Below are positions 9,375-17,916 of a DNA stretch of 64,000 nucleotides, one piece after another; positions within the stretch are counted from its first letter, which is position 1, and each line of letters starts with the position of its first letter. The position numbers and the translations under genes are program-made. Under the pieces are notes generated by a model that made no database searches, was not told where the DNA came from, and saw only the letters and a list, made by a program, of their open reading frames with translations. Location of the stretch: contig QFPO01000004.1 of NCBI GenBank assembly GCA_003241385.1, positions 124,001 through 188,000 of the forward strand, in the 5' to 3' direction. Origin of the DNA: Rhodanobacter denitrificans. Lineage in GTDB: Bacteria; Pseudomonadota; Gammaproteobacteria; Xanthomonadales; Rhodanobacteraceae.

Positions 9375-9968
9375 ATGGACCGCTCAGCCCTGCCGCATGG
9401 CGACTTTCCCGGCCGCGACCGCCTGACCGACCGCATCGACGCGGCGATCGACGGCGCCGCCGGCGATGCGATGCGCACCGTCGCGGCGATCGGCGAGGTG
9501 CTGAGCGCATTGCAGGCCGCCGACGGCCTGACCCTGCCGGCGGCCGTCGCCGAGCCGCATCCGGATCACTACGCGCGACGCGAGCTGTATCGCAGCGCGA
9601 CGCGCGGCTACTGCGTCGTCGCGATGACCTGGGCGCCCGGCCAGGGCACGCCGCTGCACGATCACGATGGTCTCTGGGGCGTGGTCGCGGTCTGGCGCGG
9701 CCGGCTGGCGATCACCGACTACACGCCGGTCCGCAGCGACGGCGACCGCGCCTGGTTCACGCCGTCGCCGGTCCTGACCGGCACCCCGGGCGCCGTCGGC
9801 GGCGTCGTGCCGCCGGCCGAGTACCACGTCATCGCGAACCGCTCGGAGCGCGAGCCGGCCGTGTCGGTCCACGTCTATCAGCGCGCGGCCGAGGCCTGCA
9901 CGATCTTCGTGCCGCAGGCCGACGGCAGCTACGTGCGCGAACGCATGCAGCTGACGTCGGAGCGCTGA
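9375..9968 (+). CDS. cupin thiol dioxygenase (cysteine dioxygenase type I-like)
   Basis: Protein of 197 aa with a cysteine dioxygenase-type cupin. The first metal-binding motif is HDHDG followed by WGVVAVWRGRL. A third histidine lies in EYHVIAN, and the second cupin motif ends in VSVHVY. These fit a mononuclear iron enzyme that oxidises cysteine or a related thiol such as 3-mercaptopropionate; the substrate cannot be told from sequence. It stands alone between two minus-strand genes. Confidence 0.8.
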   Translation: MDRSALPHGDFPGRDRLTDRIDAAIDGAAGDAMRTVAAIGEVLSALQAADGLTLPAAVAEPHPDHYARRELYRSATRGYCVVAMTWAPGQGTPLHDHDGLWGVVAVWRGRLAITDYTPVRSDGDRAWFTPSPVLTGTPGAVGGVVPPAEYHVIANRSEREPAVSVHVYQRAAEACTIFVPQADGSYVRERMQLTSER

Positions 9969-10007
9969 GGCGGGCCGCGCCGGCGCGACGTTTCCTGCGT
10001 GTCACGA

Positions 10008-10063
10008 GGCGCCGCCGCAGCGGCGGCGCCGGGTTCGCACACGGGGCGCTCCGAGAGCGCCCC
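10008..10063. terminator. two tandem perfect hairpins between convergent genes
   Basis: The first hairpin has arms GGCGCCGCCG and CGGCGGCGCC (10008-10017 and 10021-10030) around a 3-nt loop. The second has arms GGGGCGCTC and GAGCGCCCC (10043-10051 and 10055-10063), also with a 3-nt loop. Both are perfect and lie between two convergent genes. They can act in either direction. Neither is followed by a clear T-run. Confidence 0.5.
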
Positions 10064-10116
10064 CATCACGGCCGCCTGTCGAGTGAGCGACGCAGCACGA
10101 CCTCGCCGCGCCGTGC

Positions 10117-11700
10117 TTAGTTGGCCTCGTAGTCGTTACCGAAGATGCGATCGCCGATGAAGCGTCCGGACAGGAAGGCCAGCCGTCCGTCGCCGATCTG
10201 CATGTTGCCGGCCACGACGACGCGTCCGCCCGAGTCGATGCTGAGTCCGTAGACGATGCTGTCCTCCCGCACGCCCGAGTACGGCGAGATCGCGCGATGC
10301 GAACGCAGGTCGGCCAGTGCGCCGCCGTTGGCGCGGACCGCCGCGAACAGCACGTCGCCGCGCAGCTCGTTGGTGCCGGCCGTGCGCCACTGCCGCTGAC
10401 CGGCGATCACCAGATGCTCGCCGGTGATGCCGATGCCGCCGCTCGGCAGATCGTCGCCGGCGCCGATGATGCACACCGGTATGCTGCCGCTGCCGCCGTT
10501 GCTGCCGCCGATCACCATTGCACCGGTGCCGTTGCCGCCGAAGGTCGTCACCGCGCCGCCGGCGTCGGCCAGCTTGACGATGCCGATGCCGTCGTTGCAA
10601 CGCTGCGAGACGCTGCCGGCCATGAAGATCTCGTCGTAGTAGTCGGTGAAGCCGCCCTGCCGGCGAGCGGCGATGCCGGTCAGCCAGTCGGTGCGGGTGG
10701 CGTCGGCGTCGACCGCGAAGCGGCGGATACCGCCGGTGCCGAAGCCGGTGGACAGGTCGCCGGCGAGCGTCACGCGCATCGCCGCGAAATCCCAGTCCGA
10801 CCCGTCCCAGCGGATCGAGCCGCCGATGTAGATCCGCTGCGGCGAGGTCGACAGGAACGGACTGCCGGTGGTCGTGACGCCGGCCACGCTCATCGAACAC
10901 GGCCGTGCCGAGGTGGCGCAGAAGTCGTTGGGGATGTCGATCACCTTCAAGCCGACCGACGCGTCGCGGACGAGCGTCGTCGAACTGGTCCAGCTGGCGC
11001 GCGAAAACACCGGCTGGGTCCGGCCGGAGACCGTCTGCTCACCGACGACGATCACGTAGGTGACGATCGGGATCGTCGTTTGCTGATAGAACGCCAGACC
11101 GCCACCGCGTTCGGCCGCGGTCGTTCCCATCGCCGCGTAGCGGGTGATCAGGTTGCCGTCGAGATCGAAGACGATCACGTCGACGTCGGTGTCGGTGGAC
11201 GTCCAGAGGCGCGTCGCCATGACGTAGAGGCGGCCGTCGAACAACTTCAGATCGTTGACCGACTGATAGCTCCTGCCGCTGGCATCGGCGTGGATCGTGT
11301 AGATCTGGCCGGTGGCCGGCCAGTTGACGCCGATTCCCCCTGCAGACTGGCGGTTCAGGACGACGTTGTAGGTGCCGCTGGTGGTCACCAGACCGGCCGT
11401 GACGACGTCGCCGTTGTCCAGCGTCACCGAACGCACCGCCACGGCGGCGCCGCCGAGCAGCGTACCGCGGATCAAGCCGAGGCCGCCGTTGTGATCGACG
11501 CCGCCGAAACGCGCGTCCGGCGCGAACGGATAGTGCGTATAGGCAGCCGGTTCCTCGGCCACCTCGACGCCGTCCGGGATCGACGGCAGCACGAACGGAT
11601 CGCCACCGGGACCGGCGATCGCGGCCGACGGCACAGTCGCGGCGGCGGCGAGGGCGGCGCACAGGCCGAGCGAACGAAGGGCGGATGAGCAAAGGTTCAT
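10117..11700 (-). CDS. secreted beta-propeller-like repeat protein, IFGNDYE tail
   Basis: Protein of 527 aa with a signal peptide (MNLCSSALRSLGLCAALAAA, cleavage after AIA). The mature protein has recurring strands that read like delta-60-type propeller blades: GGSIRWDGSDWDFAAMRV, GDLSTGFGTGGIRRF and GEHLVIAGQRQW. It ends DRIFGNDYEAN, a variant of the C-terminal tail family of this window. The ATG at 11700 is preceded by AAGGAG. It is divergent from a related gene that begins 161 bp away, and the two share plan and vocabulary. Function unknown; probably extracellular or surface-bound. Confidence 0.8.
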   Translation of the reverse strand: MNLCSSALRSLGLCAALAAAATVPSAAIAGPGGDPFVLPSIPDGVEVAEEPAAYTHYPFAPDARFGGVDHNGGLGLIRGTLLGGAAVAVRSVTLDNGDVVTAGLVTTSGTYNVVLNRQSAGGIGVNWPATGQIYTIHADASGRSYQSVNDLKLFDGRLYVMATRLWTSTDTDVDVIVFDLDGNLITRYAAMGTTAAERGGGLAFYQQTTIPIVTYVIVVGEQTVSGRTQPVFSRASWTSSTTLVRDASVGLKVIDIPNDFCATSARPCSMSVAGVTTTGSPFLSTSPQRIYIGGSIRWDGSDWDFAAMRVTLAGDLSTGFGTGGIRRFAVDADATRTDWLTGIAARRQGGFTDYYDEIFMAGSVSQRCNDGIGIVKLADAGGAVTTFGGNGTGAMVIGGSNGGSGSIPVCIIGAGDDLPSGGIGITGEHLVIAGQRQWRTAGTNELRGDVLFAAVRANGGALADLRSHRAISPYSGVREDSIVYGLSIDSGGRVVVAGNMQIGDGRLAFLSGRFIGDRIFGNDYEAN

Positions 11701-11861
11701 GAGCGCGGCTCCTTGAGGCTCTGGGGACATGCCGCCTCCGATGGCGGGCTTCATGCCGGGGTACGAGAAACCGCTGCCGGTCCGGACATCGGGCATGTCC
11801 CGATCGCCGGCCGGACTGCGTGCTTCCGTCCTCACATCCCCCGCCCGCTCGAGGAAGCACG

Positions 11862-13346
11862 ATGAAGACCTCCCTGTTCCGCGCCGGCCTGACCTGCGCC
11901 GCCGCGCTGACCGCGTCCGTCGCGACGGCCGGGCCGGCCGATCCGTTCGACGAGGTACCGATGGCGCCGGCCGGCACGCTGCCGAACGACCTCAGCGTGG
12001 ATGCCACGTTCTCGGGCGACGGCCTGCAGACGATCGACTTCAACGACGGCTTCAGCGAGGCCGACCTGGCCAAGCGGGTGTTTCCGGCCGAAGGCGGCGG
12101 CTACTGGGTCGTCGGCGTGCACGGCACCGGCATCAACGAACCGCCGCGCGCGGTGATCGCCAAACTGCTGCCCAACGGCAATCTCGACACCAGCTACAAC
12201 GGTGGCGGACGCATCGTCGCGATGCCGATGGACCTGATCGAGGACGTGACGCAGGGGCCGTTCCAGACGCTCTACTTCACCGGCCGCTACACGCATCCGC
12301 AGGCCGGCGACCTCGATTTCGGCGTGTTCTGCGTCGACGTCGACGGCGATCCGTGCCAGGGCTTCGGCACCAACGGCTTCAAGTCGGTCTCGTTCGACCT
12401 CGGCAGCGGCAGCCAGCACCACGACGACGTGCCGGCGCGGATCACCTACGCGTTCTCGAGTCTGTACGTCGGCGGCAGTTGCGGATCGGGCTCGGGCACC
12501 TCGTACAACGACGCGGCCTGCGTGACCAAGCTCAGCGCCGCCACCGGTGCCGTCGACTCGGGCTTCGCCGATGCCGGCCGCTACCACCGCAACTTCGACT
12601 TCGGCGGCAGCCGTCGCGACGCCGTGACCGACCTGCTGGCGTACTCGCCCCAGGCCGGCCAGGTGCGCCTGGTCCTGGTCGGCGACCTGATGATCAATGC
12701 GCCGTCCGACACCGACGGCTTCATCGCCAGCCTCGACGGCATCAGCGGCCAGGAGAGCTCGCAGTTCGGCGGTGCCGGCTTCTCGCGGCTGATCTTCGAC
12801 CTCGGCAGCAGCCGCGCCGACCACGCCACGCGCGTGATCCGCCGTGGCGACGGCGGCTTCATCGTCGCCGGCTACGCGGTCGACGACAGCGCCTCGCCGA
12901 CCCAGGAGCAGATGTTCCTGGCCGCGTTCGACCCGTTCGGCAGCTTCGATACGCGCTTCGGCAGCAACGGCACGCTGAACCGCCTGGTCCTCAGCGGCAC
13001 CAATCGCCCATTCGCACTGGCCGAGCGGCCGCGCACCGGCGACCTCGTGATCGGCCTCAATGCCCGCGCCGACCTGTTCGGCGACGGCCATCCGATCGCG
13101 ACCGTGGTCCAGTTCAGCCGCCTCGGCAACAGCATCCACGCCCTGGCCGCGCTCGACGTGCCCGGCACCGGCGGCAGCTATCTGTCGACCGGCGGCGGCG
13201 ATCTGCTGATCGACGGAACGGACCGGGTCGTGGTCGTCGGCAACCGGCAGTGGAACGGCCTGGACTACGACATGGTCGCCGCGCGCTACGTCGCGACCGA
13301 CCGCATCTTCGCCGACCATTTCGGCAGCGTGACCGCCGACCACTGA
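11862..13346 (+). CDS. secreted delta-60-repeat-like protein, IFADHF tail
   Basis: Protein of 494 aa with a signal peptide (MKTSLFRAGLTCAAALTASV, cleavage after TAG). It contains repeated blades of the type LPNGNLDTSYNGGGRIV, EGGGYWVVGVHG and GDGGFIVAGYAVDD, typical of delta-60 propeller repeats. Near the end it has DRIFADHFG, a form of the tail motif followed by seven further residues. It is paralogous in plan to the divergent neighbour. Role unknown. The ATG at 11862 was chosen because it opens the signal peptide and follows GAGGAAG. Confidence 0.8.
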   Translation: MKTSLFRAGLTCAAALTASVATAGPADPFDEVPMAPAGTLPNDLSVDATFSGDGLQTIDFNDGFSEADLAKRVFPAEGGGYWVVGVHGTGINEPPRAVIAKLLPNGNLDTSYNGGGRIVAMPMDLIEDVTQGPFQTLYFTGRYTHPQAGDLDFGVFCVDVDGDPCQGFGTNGFKSVSFDLGSGSQHHDDVPARITYAFSSLYVGGSCGSGSGTSYNDAACVTKLSAATGAVDSGFADAGRYHRNFDFGGSRRDAVTDLLAYSPQAGQVRLVLVGDLMINAPSDTDGFIASLDGISGQESSQFGGAGFSRLIFDLGSSRADHATRVIRRGDGGFIVAGYAVDDSASPTQEQMFLAAFDPFGSFDTRFGSNGTLNRLVLSGTNRPFALAERPRTGDLVIGLNARADLFGDGHPIATVVQFSRLGNSIHALAALDVPGTGGSYLSTGGGDLLIDGTDRVVVVGNRQWNGLDYDMVAARYVATDRIFADHFGSVTADH

Positions 13347-13405
13347 CCCCTGTGCGGCGGCTTGCGCGCATGCCACGCTGTGGCGAACCGACTGCCGCGA
13401 CCGCC

Positions 13406-16288
13406 ATGGACCTCGACCGCAAGCGCCGCCTGTACGCCCTGGTCCGCAGCGCGCTCGATGCCGATCCGGCCGAGCGCGAGGCCCTGATCGGCGCGGTCGC
13501 CGCCGAGGATCCGGCACTCGCCGAGGCGACCCGCGCCCTGCTCGGCGAGCAGACCGGCGGCGTGCTCGACCGCTGCGCCGCCGACGTCGCGGCGCGGCTC
13601 GCCGACGGCGGCGTCGACGAAGATGGCGACGGCGCCTTGCCGCCGGGCACCGCGATCGGCAGCTGGCGCATCGTGCGCCCGCTCGGCAGCGGCGGCATGG
13701 GTACCGTGCATCTGGCCGAACGCGACGGCGACGGCTACGTGCAGCAGGGCGCGCTGAAGCTGATCCGCCGCGGCATGGACAGCGCCGCGGTGCTGGCGCG
13801 CTTCCGCCGCGAGCGGCAGATTCTGTCGCGGCTGGATCATCCGCACATCGCGCGGCTGCTCGACGGCGGCGTCGCCGCCGACGGCCGGCCGTACCTGGTC
13901 ATGGAATACGTCAACGGCGAGCCGCTGGCCGCCTGGAGCGCGCGCACCGGCGCCGGCGTCGCCGCGCATGTCGCGCTGTTCCGCGCGGTCTGTGCCGCGG
14001 TCGCGCATGCGCACCGCCAGCTGATCGTCCACCGCGACATCAAGCCCGGCAACGTCCTGGTCGACGCCGACGGCCATCCGAAGCTGCTCGATTTCGGCAT
14101 CGCCAAGGTGCTCGAGGACACCGCCGGCGAGGACCGCACCGCGACCGGCGTGCGCTTTCTGTCGACCGCGTACGCCGCGCCGGAGCAGGCCGCCGGCGGC
14201 CTCGTCACGACCGCGGCCGACGTCTACCAGCTCGGCGTGCTGCTGTTCGAGCTGCTCGCCGGCAGCCGCCATCACGCGTTCGCATCCCCGACGCGGCCGG
14301 CGCTGCGGCTGGCGGCCGCGCGCCAGCAGGCCGGCGACACCGGTCCGCCCGGTATCGCGCCGCGCGCGCTGCGCGGCGATCTGGGCATCATCGTCGCGCG
14401 CGCGACCGATCCGGAGCCGGCCCGGCGCTACGCCAGCGTCGAGGCGCTGTCGGACGACCTGGCGCGCTGGCAGGACGGGCAGCCGATCCTGGCGCGGCCC
14501 GACAGCGCGGCCTATCGCGCGCGCCGCTTCGTCGGCCGCCATCGCGCCGCGGTCGCGCTCGGCCTGCTCGCGGTCGTCGGTCTGCTCGGCGGCACTGCGC
14601 TGGCGGTCTGGCAGGCCCATCGCGCCGAAGGCGAAGCGCGCCTGGCGCGTGCCGCGCAGTCGTTCCTGGCCGGCGTGTTCGACGCCTCGGCACCGGACAG
14701 CGCGGCCGGCGACCGCGTCACCGCGCGCGAGCTGCTCGACCGCGGCGCGATGCGCATCCGCAACGATCTGGGCGACCAGCCGCAGCTGCGCGGCGAGATG
14801 CTGCTGACGCTGGCGACGCTGTACCGCCAGCTCGGCCAGTTTCCGCAGGCCGCCGGTCTGCTCGCCGACGCACGCGACGGCGATGCCGCGCAGCGGCTGC
14901 CGACCTACTGGCCGGCGACGCTGGAGCTGGCGATCGTCGAACGCGAGCGCGCCCGGCTGGACGCGTCGGCGGCGCTGCTCGACGCGATGCTCGCCGCCGA
15001 CGTCGAGCCGGCGCTGCGCGCACGCGCGCTGACCGAGCGCGCGCTGCTGCGTGAGAAGCAGGGCGCGTTTCTCGACGGCATCGCGGACGTGCGCGCGGCA
15101 CTGGCGATCGACGACGGACGCGGCGCGGAAGGCCGCGTCGACCGCGCGCACGACCACCACGCCCATGCGCTGCTGCTGACCCGGCTCGGCCGCTTCGACG
15201 AGGCCGCGGCCGCATTCGGCGAGGCGATCGCGCTGGCGACCGCCGCGCTCGGCGAGGACGACACGCGCGTCGCGCAGATCCGCAACGACTACAGCGTCCT
15301 GCTGCTGAGCCGCTCGCAGCCGGCCGAGGGCGAGGCCGAGGCGCGCAAGACGCTCGACGCGCGCCGCCGCCGCCTCGGCGACCGCCATCCGGCCGTCGCC
15401 GAATCGCTGCAGGTGCTCGGCGCCGCATTGCGCCAGCAGGGCCGGCTCGACCAGGCGCAGGCCGCGTTCGAGGAAGCGCTGGCGATCCAGCGCGCGACGC
15501 TCGGCGACGATCACGGCGATGTCGCCAATACGCTCAACTCGCTGGCGATCCTCGCCGCGAGCCGGTTCGACTTCGCCGCGGCCGAGGCGCGCATGCGCGA
15601 GTCGCTGGACATCCAGCGCCGCATCGGCCAGGGCCGGACCGCCGCGGCCGCGGCGACCGCGACCAATCTCGGCTCGGTGCTGATGCGGCAGGGCCGCTAC
15701 GAGGAGGCGCAGAGCCTGCTGACCGATGCGCTGGCGGTGCAGCTGGCGACGTTCGGCGAGCGCCATCCGGCGATCGTCAACAACACCCATACGCTGGCCC
15801 AGCTGGCGCTGCGCCGCGGCGACTTCGCCGAGGCCGAGCGCCAGGCACGCCGCGCGGTCGAGATCGCCGGCGCGGTCCTGAAGCCGGGCCGCGAGATCGG
15901 CGCCGTCAGTCAGACGCTGGCCGAAGTGCTGCTGCGCGCCGGCCGGCCGGCCGAGGCGCTCGAGGTCGCCGAGGCCGCGCAGGCGCAGTTCGTGCAGATC
16001 GGCGCCGCGGACGAGCCGCGCGCGCTGCAGATCCAGGGGATCGAGGCCGATGCGCTGGCCGCGCTCGGCCGCCTCGACGAGGCACGGACGCTGGCCGAGC
16101 AGGTGCTGACCGGACTCGCCGGCGCCGATCCGAACCGGCGCGCGGCCGCCTACGCGGTGCTCGGCCGGATCGCGCGCGCGCAGGGCCATGCGCAGGAGGC
16201 CGCCGCATTCCGCCGCCGCGGCCACGAGGCGCTGGCCGGCGTCGCCGCGCCCGATCCGGAGCTGCTGCGCGACCTGGCCCGCGATTGA
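13406..16288 (+). CDS. membrane Ser/Thr protein kinase with TPR region
   Basis: Protein of 960 aa. The kinase domain has GSGGMG (94-99), K118 in GALKLI, HRD (209-211), DFG (229-231) and YAAPEQ. One transmembrane helix lies near 381-402. The C-terminal 550 residues contain TPR_12-type repeats, recognisable by phrases such as LGDDHGDVANTLNSLAIL. The alanine in GALK replaces the usual valine-alanine pair before the lysine but keeps the lysine itself. An alternative start at 13370 adds 12 residues; 13406 aligns better with the paralogues. Its sigma factor gene follows rather than precedes it. Confidence 0.9.
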   Translation: MDLDRKRRLYALVRSALDADPAEREALIGAVAAEDPALAEATRALLGEQTGGVLDRCAADVAARLADGGVDEDGDGALPPGTAIGSWRIVRPLGSGGMGTVHLAERDGDGYVQQGALKLIRRGMDSAAVLARFRRERQILSRLDHPHIARLLDGGVAADGRPYLVMEYVNGEPLAAWSARTGAGVAAHVALFRAVCAAVAHAHRQLIVHRDIKPGNVLVDADGHPKLLDFGIAKVLEDTAGEDRTATGVRFLSTAYAAPEQAAGGLVTTAADVYQLGVLLFELLAGSRHHAFASPTRPALRLAAARQQAGDTGPPGIAPRALRGDLGIIVARATDPEPARRYASVEALSDDLARWQDGQPILARPDSAAYRARRFVGRHRAAVALGLLAVVGLLGGTALAVWQAHRAEGEARLARAAQSFLAGVFDASAPDSAAGDRVTARELLDRGAMRIRNDLGDQPQLRGEMLLTLATLYRQLGQFPQAAGLLADARDGDAAQRLPTYWPATLELAIVERERARLDASAALLDAMLAADVEPALRARALTERALLREKQGAFLDGIADVRAALAIDDGRGAEGRVDRAHDHHAHALLLTRLGRFDEAAAAFGEAIALATAALGEDDTRVAQIRNDYSVLLLSRSQPAEGEAEARKTLDARRRRLGDRHPAVAESLQVLGAALRQQGRLDQAQAAFEEALAIQRATLGDDHGDVANTLNSLAILAASRFDFAAAEARMRESLDIQRRIGQGRTAAAAATATNLGSVLMRQGRYEEAQSLLTDALAVQLATFGERHPAIVNNTHTLAQLALRRGDFAEAERQARRAVEIAGAVLKPGREIGAVSQTLAEVLLRAGRPAEALEVAEAAQAQFVQIGAADEPRALQIQGIEADALAALGRLDEARTLAEQVLTGLAGADPNRRAAAYAVLGRIARAQGHAQEAAAFRRRGHEALAGVAAPDPELLRDLARD

Positions 16289-16345
16289 CTGCGCGACGCC
16301 GCTGCGGCCATGCTCGGCCGCACGCGACGCTGGCGAAACGGTCCG

Positions 16346-16924
16346 ATGGACGAAGGCTGCACCCAACTGCTGATCGCCGCCGGCCGCGGCGATGCCGAGG
16401 CGTCCGGACAGCTGTTCGCGCGGCTCTACGAGGAGCTGCGCCACTGCGCGCGGCGCCAGCTGCGCGGGCGTGTCGGATCGCTGGTCTCGACCACGGTCCT
16501 GGTTCACGAGACCTATCTGAAGCTGATCCACGCCGAGCGGCTCGAGGCCGGCAGCCGCGGCCATTTCATGGCGCTGGCGGCACGCGCGATGCGCCAGGTG
16601 CTGGTCGACGACGCGCGCCGCATCGGCGCCGAGAAGCGCGGCGGCCAGGCGCTGTTCGTGACGCTCGACGAGCGTCTGCCCGACGCAGCCGACGAGGCGC
16701 TGGAGGTGCTCGCGCTCGATCGCGCGCTGACGACGCTCGAGGCGGTCGACGCGCGCGCCGCGCGTGTGGTCCACCTGCATTTCTTCGCGGGGCTCACGTT
16801 TCCGGAGATCGCCACGCTCGAGAACCTCAACGAGCGCACCGTCAAGCGCGACTGGCAGGCCGCACGCGGGCTGCTCGCCGCCGAGATGAAGGCGGACGGC
16901 GACGGCGCTGCCGCCTCGGCATGA
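16346..16924 (+). CDS. ECF-type sigma factor (TIGR02999-like)
   Basis: Protein of 192 aa. Region 2 covers about 20-90 (VHETYLKLI, HFMALAARAMRQVLVDDARR). The linker GAEKRGG follows, then region 4 with VVHLHFFAGLTFPEIATLENL and ERTVKRDW. It lies 57 bp after the kinase gene, and its stop overlaps the following secreted protein gene (ATGA at 16921). Together the three form a probable operon: kinase, sigma factor, secreted protein. Its target promoters are unknown. Confidence 0.9.
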   Translation: MDEGCTQLLIAAGRGDAEASGQLFARLYEELRHCARRQLRGRVGSLVSTTVLVHETYLKLIHAERLEAGSRGHFMALAARAMRQVLVDDARRIGAEKRGGQALFVTLDERLPDAADEALEVLALDRALTTLEAVDARAARVVHLHFFAGLTFPEIATLENLNERTVKRDWQAARGLLAAEMKADGDGAAASA

Positions 16925-17775
16925 GCCTGCGCCGGCACCGACACAGGCACGCCTGCCGTGCCGCGTCGCCCGACGCGGCACCGGTATCGACGCATCGGAC
17001 CGCGCGCCCGGCTCGCGCGATCGGATTGGCGGTGCTGGCGAAGGTCGCGCTCGCCGCGCTGCTCGGCAGTGCTGTATCGGCCGCCGCGGCGGAGCGAACC
17101 GGCGAGACCGCCTGGGGCCGGCTCGCGCTCGGCTACGACGCGGCCGGCCGGCCCGAAGTCGTGCACACGCCGCTGCCGTGGCTGCTGCCGACGATCGGCC
17201 GGACCCTGTCCGGCAATCCGTACGGCACCGGTGCGCTCGCGTTCGGCGTGGCCGACGCGCCGCAACCGCCCGGCGTGCACGGCCAGGCGCTGAGCTTCCT
17301 GTTCTATTCCGACGGCTACTTCGCGCAGAACCCCGCCGCGCACATCGCGATCGTGCTCAAGGGGCGCTGGGCGCACGACGATCCGGTCACGCCGGTCTAC
17401 GAGGGCGACCTGTCCGGCCGTGGCATCGTGATCGGCAACGTCAGTGCGCGCGCCGACGGCTGCCGCTTGGCGCCGACGGCCCAGGTCGAGAGCTTCTGGC
17501 GCGGCGGCAACGCACTGTTTCCGCAGACCTGCTCGCGGCCGCTGCGCGATCGCACCTGGTACCGCATGCGGATCCTCGCCAGCAATGCGCGCGGCATCGC
17601 GTACCAGATCACCGATCCGGACGGATCGACGGTCTACGCGAACCACGCGATGCAGGATCCCGGCGCGCATATCGACGAGACGCTCGGCGGCTTCGCGATC
17701 CTGCAGGTGTTCGAGAGCGTGCGTGTACCGACCTGGCGGCTGTGGTTCGACGAGGTCAGAACCTGGTGGTACTAG
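16921..17775 (+). CDS. secreted protein of unknown function
   Basis: Protein of 284 aa. After a basic N-terminus there is a hydrophobic signal segment (AIGLAVLAKVALAALLGSAV) near 33-52, with cleavage after AAA. The mature part is beta-rich, with aromatic strands such as ALSFLFYSDGYF and FEVR-type ends (LWFDEVRTWWY at the C-terminus). It resembles a concanavalin-like sandwich, but I cannot assign a family. It lacks the FADGFE tail of its neighbours. The ATG at 16921 overlaps the sigma factor stop, suggesting co-expression with the kinase/sigma module and making it a candidate effector or sensor partner. Confidence 0.7.
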   Translation: MSLRRHRHRHACRAASPDAAPVSTHRTARPARAIGLAVLAKVALAALLGSAVSAAAAERTGETAWGRLALGYDAAGRPEVVHTPLPWLLPTIGRTLSGNPYGTGALAFGVADAPQPPGVHGQALSFLFYSDGYFAQNPAAHIAIVLKGRWAHDDPVTPVYEGDLSGRGIVIGNVSARADGCRLAPTAQVESFWRGGNALFPQTCSRPLRDRTWYRMRILASNARGIAYQITDPDGSTVYANHAMQDPGAHIDETLGGFAILQVFESVRVPTWRLWFDEVRTWWY

Positions 17776-17916
17776 CGCGGTGATGCGCGGCCTGCAGCAT
17801 CGCGGCTGCGCGTGCGTACTCGCGTGCCAGATCGATCGAGACCGCGTTCCGCCGCATGGCGCGTCGGCGGTCGCCGCGGCATGACATGGCGCGAAGCCGC
17901 CGGTAGCATGCCGGGC

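Noticed and set aside
11729..13405. Upstream extension of the third kinase to a 1519-residue protein
   Set aside because: The extension is a different frame over the secreted propeller gene (11862-13346) and has no recognisable sequence; the kinase family begins at the later ATG.
13286..16981. Open frame of 1231 codons on the minus strand
   Set aside because: It runs antisense to the kinase and sigma factor genes, which have clear motifs. Long antisense frames are common in GC-rich DNA, and its translation is Arg/Ala/Gln-rich without any domain.
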